This document shows, one piece after another, positions 1 to 9,500 of a DNA stretch of 64,000 bases (within the stretch, counting starts at the first letter, position 1; the number at the start of each line of letters is the position of its first letter). Source of the stretch: Cordia subcordata (lineage: Eukaryota > Streptophyta > Magnoliopsida > Boraginales > Cordiaceae). The notes beneath the pieces are model-generated. The model saw only the letters and a list, made by a program, of their open reading frames with translations, had not been told where the DNA came from and did not search any database. The translations under genes were made by a program, and so were the position numbers. The stretch covers positions 1,258,501 to 1,322,500 of the forward strand of contig JAPTOF010000012.1 in the NCBI GenBank assembly GCA_028554755.1, read 5' to 3'.

Positions 1-1
1 G

Positions 2-963
2 AAGAGAAAGGCTCTTAAAGCCATTGACAATTTCCCCTCTATTGGCATAGAAATTATGGCCACGTGCGTTTCTTATGACATTGCCAGTAAGTTTTTGATA
101 GAAAACATTGAATGTACTTACTTTGTTCAATTGCTCATGGTTTAAGACTAAAAGACATACTTTGAAAGTTGAGACACGAAATGTCTTTAAAACTTATAGT
201 TCAGGGACCATAGGAGGAATTACCCTTTATTTCTTAGGAATTTTTCACTTAACCCCCTCAATGTAAAGGATTAATGATACTCTACCCCCTAAAATATATT
301 AATAATCACTTGAGTCCATTTGACTAATAGTCAAACTAATTTAAGTTAATATCTATCTATATTTTTTTACACAATTATATTCCAAAAATATCCTTCTTTA
401 TGGTATAATATAATTAAATAACTTCCAAGCAAGTATTTCTTATCTTGTGGTAGTACTCACGGTCTATATTTAACATTTTTTTCACAAGCTTCAACCAATT
501 TTATTTGCTAACCATTTTTTCTACCTTCCGAGACGAAGTATATTTGTTTTAGTGACGTATTTACTCTCATGGCAGAAAATCATTTGGGCTTGAAAAGACA
601 AGCATGTTTGTGTTAAAATACTAGCATAGGTATGATGACTTCACCATGTACTCTTTGTAGTCAACATTCTTTTATGCGCCTTAGCAGATTTAGTCTATTG
701 GTCTATTCATTTTCCAAGTGTAACAATTTTTTCTTCCACCAAGGGAGGAAAAATGTTTTAAAAGTTAATAAGACCAACCCTGCAATATTTGATACTTGTC
801 CCTTATACAATTGGCTAGTAATTTTTAAATGTTAAGCCAAGCTCTAACACATGTATTTAAAGTGCAAATATCCAAGTAACTAAGTGAAAATATCTAGGTA
901 AAAGATAGTTACTAGCCCAAATGGAAACATGAAATAACTTTCCAGTGATGAGAGATTTTAGAC

Positions 964-998
<35 letters not shown>

Positions 999-1390
999 AG
1001 GTATGTTTGGGGTAAGAAAAAATGTTTATTTTGTAAATTAAGATACTAAGGATAAATGTGGAACATGAATAAAGATGTTAGTGTTAATGATTTTGACCGT
1101 TAATACATTTTAAGTGATTATTAATATAAATTAGGGATGAAGTATTACCAGCCCTATAAATTAAGTTTTTTTTTTCTTTCTTTTAAGTGATATTAGTCTT
1201 ATATGTATCCGACTTAAGTGATGCTAATCTGGTATAATTATAAATACAGGTGCCTAATTTAAGCGGCAAAAACAAACTATTCTGAATCTCGGTGAAGCTC
1301 TTAATACTACTGGCCAAGAACATCTTGCTGAGCATGATGAGATTAACACTTTTTTCACAATCATCAACGATATTATTGAAGATAATGCTT
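2..1390 (+). other. Possible 3'-terminal exon remnants of an unidentified gene
   Basis: Two stretches look protein-like. Positions 2-86 are open and stop at a good donor (gtaagt at 87). Positions 1262-1390 are open to a TAA at 1388-1390 and give an acidic, helical-looking tail ending IIEDNA. The two pieces do not join in phase with the obvious splice sites, so this may be a decayed gene end or chance. I do not recognise the family. The rest of 87-2160 is AT-rich spacer without supportable genes. Confidence 0.25.
965..997. repeat. (TTA)n microsatellite
   Basis: About ten uninterrupted TTA/ATT units in AT-rich spacer. Such tracts are common and length-variable in plant genomes. Confidence 0.9.
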
Positions 1391-2596
1391 AAAATATTAT
1401 ATTATATTATATATTTAAAAAATTTCTATAACAACTGCACATAGAAAGTCACATATGTCTATTTCTAAATAAAGTATTTTTATCTTCCGAAATATAGATG
1501 CATATTTATATTAGAAATGCAAAACATATGACTCTAGCTATTCGTGAAAGAAAAATTAAATCTCAATTTTATTTCCAACGATGCCAAAATTTCATTTTTA
1601 ACATGTATAAATAAAAAATTTTAAGTAGAATTTATCTAATAATTGCTAAATTGTTTATAATTCAAGTTTAAAAGTGAATCATTTTATACTATTTAAAAGT
1701 GATATGCAAGAAATACTCAAAGTGTAATTGATAATACATGTACAGTTTGTTTTGTAATCTTTAATAACATTATGTTTGGTCAACTAAAATTATTTCTTAC
1801 TCTAAAGTTTAGAGTCGTAATTCACCATTAATTTTTGGTCAAGTAATATTTGATACTAATCTAGGGAAGTACCGTTGCAAATTATTTCTCAATCCAAATT
1901 CTAAAGTCGTAATTCACTATTATTTTTTGGTTAAGTAACAATTGATACTAATCTAGAGTAGTACTGTCGCAAAATTATTTCCCAATCCAAAATTTTGTAT
2001 TTTTTTGGTAAAAAAATTATTTCATAATCTAATATTCTAACAACACATCTCAGCTATCATTTTGTTTTCAAATTTCAAATCAAGGGAGGAAAAGTAAATC
2101 TTAGATTTTTTAGTGAAAAAATGGTTGAGATATAGTATTAGAATGTTAAACGCTTAGAATAAAATCCCACGTAACTAAATTGGGTTGCTTTTTCCTATGG
2201 TCCCTAAACTATGACTCTTGGGGCAATTTGGTCCGTGAACTATCAAAGTGTGTCCTTTAGTCTTTGGCAATCGAACAATGTTAATCCATGTAATAAATTC
2301 CGTCCAAAAAAATAGAAATTACACAAGAAAGGTGTATGATGATGAAATACATGAGGGAGGTTTTCTTTTTGCTGATAGTTTTTGAACAAAAAACGTTAAT
2401 TGGACCAAATGTTGTTTAATTGATAATAGTTTAGGGGCTAAAAGATACTTTAATTAGTTGATGGACCAAATTGTCCAAGGATCATAATTTAAGAACCATT
2501 AGAGGTAGGAATGTTAATGGTAACCTGTCCCCCCCCGCCCCGCCCCGCAGGGATACCGGAGGAGTTGGGGCGGAGTAGGTTTTTTTATTTGTGCAC

Positions 2597-2773
2597 TGAT
2601 AAGGATATGTTTGCAGATAATGCTGAATAGTTTTGAGTTTGTAAGTAGTTGAGATATATATTTATCTGTACGTATTTATAGCCTTGTACACTGGTATAAA
2701 TACTGCTGTGGTTGTTTGTGTAAAGTGTGAAGCAGAAAATAAAAATATTTTTTGTTCAGTTTTAATTCTTTCA
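2597..2773 (+). repeat. Copia-type 5' LTR (177 bp)
   Basis: It starts TGAT and ends TTCA, directly followed at 2774 by TGGTATCAGC, a primer-binding site matching the 3' end of plant initiator-Met tRNA. A TATA-like 'gtataaata' lies at about 2694 and an 'aataaaaat' polyadenylation-like motif near 2740, as expected for U3-R-U5. No matching 3' LTR is in the window. Confidence 0.7.
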
Positions 2774-2824
2774 TGGTATCAGCTGGTTTATGACTAACAT
2801 CCTAAAACATTAGTCCGCTTCCTT

Positions 2825-4063
2825 ATGGCCTCATCCACTTCTTCTCAGTCTTCTGATCATGTTACTCTTCCCACTTCTAATATAAAAGTTTATGTCACCA
2901 TTTCCCTGGATCATTCTAACTATCTCACCTGGCAACGTCAAATTCTCAATTTTTCCACTTTTAACAAACTTCAGGGATATGTGGACGGCACAATCCCTAA
3001 ACCAAGCTCCAAGTCCTTTACTTCTGACACGACTGAAACTGCTTCTCTATCTCTCGAACAATGGACTCAAGTCGATTGTTTTGTGCAGTCTCGCATTACT
3101 GCAACACTTTCTAACTCTCTCGTCCATTACTCCCTTAATTTTCTCTGCTCGGGACCTTTGGCTTTCTCTTGAAGAAAATTTTCTTCAACAATCTCTTGCT
3201 CGTCATTCTCTTCTTCGTGCTCAACTCCAAACTCTCAAAAAAGATCAGCTTTCCATGGCTGACTATCTTCAACAATTGTCTACTCTTTCTCAATCGCTTG
3301 CTGCTGTAGGAGATCCATTGTCTGATCAAGATCTAGTCTTGTCTACTCTTGGTGGATTTCCCCAGTCTTATCGTGCTTTTGTCACCTCTATCGAAAATCT
3401 CGCATCTCCTCCTACCTTTTCTCAGCTAAAGGCTAAATTATTTACCTTTGAGCAGCGACTTTTGCTTGGTTCCGTTTCTTCATCTACAATCTCTGAGTCT
3501 ATGTCTGCTACTTCTTCTCATTTTCAAGGACTTGCTGTTGATCGCACCAACTCCTTGCAAAATAAACAGCATAGCTCCTCTAATAATTCTCAACATGGCC
3601 GTTCGTCTAATTATAAAGGGAAGTGCCAAATCTGCTATCAACGAGAACATTTGGCACAATGGTGTCAACTTCGACATGCAATGCCTTCAAATGCAACCTC
3701 TTCTCAATAGTTCGCTGGCTTGCATCAAATTTGTCCTCCACATCAATTCACTTCCACCATGTCTGCTCCGTCTATTCTTGGCATGCCACCTGTGCAATTG
3801 TCACAAAGGTTTTTTGCTGCTACAACTACTCCAGGATCTATGTCATCTCTTTTACCACAACCAGTGAGTGCTTGGATTCCTGATTCCGGTGCCTCTGCTC
3901 ACATGACGAATGATGCTACACTTCTCCATCAATCTCAACCTTATTTTGGTCCTGATACAGTATCTGTGGGTGATAGTATGTCTCTTCCAATTGCTCATAT
4001 TGGCTCCAGTATTCTTTATCATCCCTCTCACAATTTTGCGTTGAAAAATGTTCTTCATGGTGC
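2825..4063 (+). pseudogene. Ty1/copia gag-protease fragment, frameshifted and truncated
   Basis: This is the 5' third of a copia polyprotein. The first frame (2825-3172) has the copia Gag start, with a Trp-Gln motif in 'SNYLTWQRQ'. Gag continues in another frame from about 3140, so there is one frameshift. It runs through the UBN2-type Gag domain to a CCHC zinc knuckle (CQIC...H...C, about 3627-3670), then hits a TAG at 3708-3710. Downstream in the same frame is the retroviral-type aspartic protease signature DSGAS (3882-3896). Similarity ends abruptly near 4063, before integrase, RT and RNase H. It is non-functional, lies inside the hAT element, and has no 3' LTR. Confidence 0.85.
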
Positions 4064-4132
4064 CGAGACACCTAGCCCCGACCCCGCCCCCACCCAGTAT
4101 ATATATTTTTAAACTATACATATATTGATCTC

Positions 4133-4138
4133 CATATA

Positions 4139-4174
<36 letters not shown>

Positions 4175-4191
4175 CGTACGTACGTATGTAT
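4133..4191. repeat. (AT)n-(TATG/TACG)n microsatellite
   Basis: A short AT run leads into about a dozen TATG units with a TACG patch, inside the hAT element. Confidence 0.9.
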
Positions 4192-4914
4192 CTATGTTAT
4201 GTTTAATATTACATTCGTTTGAACAAAATATTCCTATTGCATTCAATGTGGATATATAAAATTTGATTCATTCATAAATTGAACATCCTGATTTGATTAA
4301 CTGAACTTATTGTTTCTAAGTAATTTTTCCTTTTACTCGTTCTGTGGAGATGCATGACCTACTAATTAATTGCATGTATTGATTTGATCACTACATCTTA
4401 TGGCTTCTAAGTAAATTTTTTTTATTGATTCTTGGGAATTTATCGTATAAAGAAAAACACTTTTTTATCGTAAATCATCTTGATGTCCTATTTTTATCTA
4501 TAAAAAATTATTTTTTAAAAATAATATTAATTTTTTAAAATTACTTTTGATAGTTAATTTTTTCAAAATGACTTCTAATTTATTCAATTAACAGGTAGGG
4601 GTTTCATTTAACAAGTAGGGACTTAACAGGTAGGGCTTAACAGGTGGGGACGGAGATGGTAGTAGGGAGAAAACCCGATACATGTATAGGGGCAGAGCAG
4701 GGGTAGGTAAGATATAACAGGTGCGGAGGAGGGATTTGTGAACCCCGCTTCATTAACATTCCTAATTAGAGGAATTAACCCAACTAAATTTCACATCCCG
4801 ACATTGTGTATATTAATTTTCTTATCTCAACGTTACATGCATTAACTTAACATACATTATATTGGACGCTTAAAACCAATCATAAACGCGATGGATTTTT
4901 ATTTGGAAGTAGCT

Positions 4915-5417
4915 TACTCCGGCCCAAATTAGATTTACGGGCCACAGTTGTTTATATCAATCAGGCCTAGTACGGGAGTATCACAATTTGGCCCACATTA
5001 ATAACCTTTAACCCAATCACGGTTCCAATTCCTTAACCATAGTTCACTCCCAGGTTAGGTTTTTGGGGGTGGACTTGGCGTCTCCTTCACCAAGTCTATG
5101 GTCCGGTCCAAGTCTCTCATGGTTCGGTTCGGTTCGTCTCGGTTGCGGCTTGCACACCCACACACACAAACACACAGCGCGCGCACACACACACACATTT
5201 GCTACCTCCACCGGTTCACCACCTATATCTATATATCCATCTGTATATCAAACGCACGTATATAATAAACTATATATATACTCTTGAATTTTAAATTTTT
5301 TTTTATTTTCCTTATTTAACCTTCCCATTACGCAAAGTCCCTCAGCTCAGATCAGACAATAGATTCTCTCTCTCGCAATCCCTCTCTCATTTCTAATCTC
5401 TTCGAAGATCGTCGCCG
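4915..5417 (+). promoter_or_regulatory. Topoisomerase I promoter and first leader exon
   Basis: GGCCCA/TGGGCC-type site II elements occur near 4921, 4939 and 4990. These are typical of plant housekeeping and proliferation genes. A CA/CG-rich microsatellite lies at 5150-5200 and a CT-rich leader at 5360-5400. The leader exon probably ends at 5417 (GCCG|gtacgc). A telo-box-like 'ctagggttttta' follows at about 5530 inside the leader intron. Transcript start not determinable by eye. Confidence 0.55.
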
Positions 5418-6470
5418 GTACGCGCCGCCTCTCTCGCCTCTACACACATATGTATGTGTATATATACGCAGACGCATTGGAATGTACATAAGCTTTCATT
5501 GTAGTAAAAGGACCCAAAAACTTAGAATCTAGGGTTTTTAATTTGAGAATAGTAATAATAAAGCTTCAATTTTTATTATATAAAATGTATGTGTAAATAT
5601 GAATATATTTACTAAATGAGTAAGAATTAGTGGAACACAAGGTGATTATCTATTTTATTTTAAAAAATTGAAAACTGAAAACTGAAAACTTGTAGAAGGA
5701 GATTTTGTTGAGGTTGGGAATGTAATTACAAGCATGTTTTATGTGTTGAAATTCTCATAGTTGTGAATTAAAAAGATATAAATGTTATATATGTGTGTGT
5801 GTGTGTGTGAGCGCTCACCCAGTGATAAGCATGACGTGTTTTTGAATAAAGTTGCATTGAAATGATTAATTGTTCTGGTGTGTGATAAGGTTATTTATAG
5901 GAATTTTGTGTTCAATTTGGAAGTAAAAAAAATTATAAGTGCTGAAATTCTGCAGATGCTTATATATGATTTTTATTCCATTCAAATGTCTTATTTTCTG
6001 TGTATGTGATGACGTGTGAAGGTAAATCGATTGTTTTGCTTCATTTGTGTTTAAATGCATATAACTTTTTTGATAATACTCTGAGGGATCGAGGTCTGGA
6101 TCATTCTGGAATTAATTGATTTACGTATTTTTGTTTGAGTGTATTTTTGAATTCAATTTGCAGTGTGTTGGTTGTCATATGTGACTTAGAGCAAAGGTTC
6201 GCAACTTGGAATTGCATTTCATTTCATACTATTCAGTGTCTTAAGCTTCAATGTCACTGATTATTGTGAAGGGAGTTCTTGTGAAGTGAATAATAACTTG
6301 ATTTAGTACAAAACTGAAATTTCTGGCTTTTTGTATGAGCACATATTTGATATGGGGTTTCATTAGTTTTTGCAAGTCTTATTGCATGTATATACAGCAA
6401 TGACTTGTATTGATTCTGCAAAGCTCTAGTTTCCTACTTAAACTGATACAGAGAAGAGAAATGGTTGCAG
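5418..6470 (+). other. 5'-leader intron of the topoisomerase I gene
   Basis: The donor gtacgc at 5418 and the acceptor ttgcag ending at 6470 bound about 1.05 kb of T-rich intron-like sequence with a (GT)n tract near 5790-5810. If it is spliced this way, the ATG at 6461 is removed from the mRNA. No coding similarity was seen inside. Confidence 0.55.
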
Positions 6471-6487
6471 ATACTGGGGAGTGTTAC

Positions 6488-6523
6488 ATGACAACATACC
6501 ACAATAAATACAATGGCTGTTGA
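6488..6523 (+). promoter_or_regulatory. Upstream ORF overlapping the topoisomerase I start codon
   Basis: An 11-codon ORF starts at 6488 and ends with TGA at 6521-6523, eleven bases past the main ATG at 6513 and in a different frame. An overlapping uORF of this kind would be expected to reduce initiation at the main ATG unless scanning leaks through. Its function is inferred only from position. Confidence 0.5.
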
Positions 6524-9500
6524 GGCTTGTTCCAACCGGAATTTGATGGATGATATGGATGATGATGATGATGCTCCATTAGTATTCAAACGGAAGCACA
6601 CCCAATCTAACACGGAAGCAAATAAGTTATCATCCCGGAAGCCTGATGGACAATCAGGAATGCAAGTTTCTGATGTACGTTTGGCAAATGGTGAAAGCTC
6701 CAGTATCTCAAAGGGGAAAACTATGCCCTCTTCCAAGACATCATCAGGGAAATTACCTCTGGCTAATTCAAAAGCTTCAACTTCATCAGCTAAAGGATCG
6801 TCAGTTAAGTCTGCTGTGGCAAGTCCAAAATTGACATCTTTGACTGCAGATCATACGAAGCATTTAAACCAAGATAAACCAGAATCTGAAGCGCATGATG
6901 ACTCTGAGGATTCAGAAGATGATAAACCACTTAGTGCTAGACTAAAGGGTAGATCTGCAAATGCCGGTAGAGTGCCTGTTGGTTCTAGTTCAGGTCAAAA
7001 GCCAAATGATCTGAAACAAGAAGTTTCAGATGACGAGGCTCCCTTATCTTCTAAGTTTCAAAAGGCTATTCCTGGGGCATCTGCTAACATGTCTAATGAT
7101 TCTGATGACGAAAAACCTTTAGCTGTGAAAATTCAGCAAAATGGTTCTGCTTCACTTAAAAAACCTTCAACAATGTTAAACAAGAGACCTTCATCTGATA
7201 GCAAATCTTCAGTTCAGTCCTCAATTAAAAAGCCTAAGCTTTCCACTGCATCAACACCTAGCAATAGTAAGCTAACATCTGCAAAAGCTGAACCAAAGGC
7301 AGAGGAGGATGACGACCATGTTCCCATATCTCAGAGAATGAAGCAGTCAGCTGCTTCAGCTGCTAAATCATCCTTTGTCAAAAAAATTACCAAGACTGTT
7401 TCTTCTTCTGTTAAGAAAGTAGACAAGAAGTCCAAGAAAGTCATGAAAAAATCTAAATACTCTAAGTCATCAAAAGTGCCCCCTAGCTCTGGTGAAGGGC
7501 AGAAATGGACTACATTGGATCACAATGGTGTAATTTTTCCTCCTCCATACAAGCCACATGGGGTTAAGATGCTCTACAAGGGAAAGCCTGTTGACCTGAC
7601 ACCGGAACAGGAAGAGGTATCTTTTCTCTCTCTCTTCCTGGGAGCTTTCTTTTTCATCTGATCATTTGGTATGTTTTTTAAATGTGTTAATGATTTCTAC
7701 TACTTTAATTCATACGTTCCTTTTTAGATTTGTTCTCTGGTTTTTGGTGGCAGGTTGCGACTATGTTTGCAGTGATGTTAGATACTGATTACATGAACAA
7801 GCCTCAGTTTAAAGAGAATTTTTTTGGTGATTGGAAGAAGATACTTGGAAAGAATCACATTATTCAGAACTTGGAAGACTGTGATTTCACTCCTATATAT
7901 GAATGGCATCAGAGAGAAAAGGAGAAGAAGAAACAAATGAGTTCAGAAGTAAGTTCATAGCATTGTATACCTCAGATGAGTGCATATGGAACTGGAAATG
8001 ATGTTGGAAGTTATCCTTTAGCTTTATTCTGCTGAAATAGTTAGATATGGAGTTCCTTCTTGTATGTCATGCTATGCATTTGATTACTTCCTATCTTCTT
8101 CTTCCTTTTTTTCTTTTTGTGTGTGCGTGTGTGTTTGTCTGTCTGCAAGCTTATTCTTGTTCCAATTTACCATCCATCTAATATCATAAAAACTGTTTGA
8201 TTTTGATTGGTGATTTTCTAAGTGATACTGCTCTAAATGGCTGGAGAATGTTGATAACATTTAGAATGCTGCATTATCTGAGGATTGCTACTTTTGCAGG
8301 AGAAGAAGGCCTTAAAGGAGGAAAAAATGAAGCAAGAGGAAAAATATATGTGGGCTATTGTCGATGGTGTCAAAGAGAAGGTCAACTTTGTTTTATGGTT
8401 ATGTTTTGTATTATGGAGGGTTAGGTCATGTCTTTATCAAATGTACAAGTTATACTTGCATGGTGTAGAAGCATCATAGTATCTTCTATCACTTCATCAT
8501 GTTTGTCAGTCTTTGGGGACAAAAGGAATTTGGTATACAATGACAATTTGCTTTAATGAGGGTATAAATTTTTGAACATTCTTTCAATGTTCAACTTTCT
8601 TTCATCTAATGCATCATATCTGGTGGCCTTGGGAATAGAGAAAGAGTCCTTTGAACTTATTCTAGTTGCCAGAGAAGGAGAGGCTTTGATGCTCTATTAC
8701 ATGTTTTATATTTGAAGAGCTTATGATGAGCCAAAAATGCCATGGAACGTTCTTTAAGCTTTTTCTGGTATGTTGGGATACGTATCTTTTGTCTTTATTT
8801 TGAATGTTTTGCTTCTCATGTTGGTATCTTTCTGGTCTGTTTCCTTTCTGTTAGCATATAAAAATTCTTATTCCATCAACTTACATTATACAAGTATCTT
8901 TGAAATGCTTGAATGATTACGAGCCTGTTTGGCTCTGTTTATTTTGGGGCTTATAAGTCCCAACAGAAAAAAGCAGTGAGAGGAACTTTTTACTGTTGGG
9001 GCTTATACCCAAAATAAGCAAAGCCAAACAGGCTGTACATTTGGGTTCTTAATTCTTTAAGGGTTATGAAGGTAGTTTCACAGAATTTTTTAGTCATTGT
9101 TGGTCCAAATTCTACATGAATGGGTAAAGAAAGTTGCGTCCTTAGGAGCTTCAATCATTTTGATTGGGTGTTCAACAGTTATTTTTCAAAAAGTGTCACA
9201 ATTATAGTTCCCTTTTCTGGGGTGGTGACCATGAACTTTTCATCAAAACTTCCTAGTCCCACAAGCATCATTTTGGGTTTTAGGTTGAACAACAACAATT
9301 TATTTCTTAGAGAAAGCTAACTAACCTATATTAAGTGATTGACAATATTAATGATGTCCTTGCACCTTGGAGATTTTCTCAGAAGTTGCTATGCCAACCA
9401 TAATTGCGTCGTGGAGTTAGTTGGTGCTTGCTTATCTCATGCTGACTTGCTCTATAGCTTCCTTAGTTGCATTGATACATCAGTCACTGATGTAATTAGA

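Larger units (their letters stand above)
2506..4764. mobile_element. Non-autonomous hAT-type element, 2.26 kb, perfect 8-bp TSD
   Basis: The left end begins TAGGAATGTTAATGG and the right end is its inverted counterpart, CATTAACATTCCTA. The element is flanked by a perfect 8-bp direct repeat, ATTAGAGG, at 2498-2505 and 4765-4772. An 8-bp duplication with short inverted ends is the hAT signature. Subterminal G/C-rich blocks lie at about 2525-2575, 4075-4095 and 4600-4750. No transposase is present. The interior is mostly a copia 5' fragment plus a TATG microsatellite. The perfect target duplication suggests a fairly recent insertion. Confidence 0.85.
2165..4800. mobile_element. MITE, split by a later hAT insertion
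   Basis: The left arm (about 2165-2250) and the reverse complement of the right arm (about 2455-2505 continuing at 4773-4800) match over roughly 75 bases. Both read through 'actaaattgggtt', 'ggtccctaaactatga' and 'caatttggtcc' variants. Removing 2506-4772 restores one foldback element of about 370 bp, so this MITE was present before the inner element landed in its right arm. There is no coding capacity, and its outer ends and target duplication are uncertain. Confidence 0.6.

Noticed and set aside
4133..4191. CRISPR-like regular repeats
   Set aside because: A simple TATG microsatellite with no spacers; the genome is a plant nuclear genome.
9120..9320. Small open frame in TOP1 intron 3
   Set aside because: No similarity and no transcript signal; lies wholly between exons 3 and 4.
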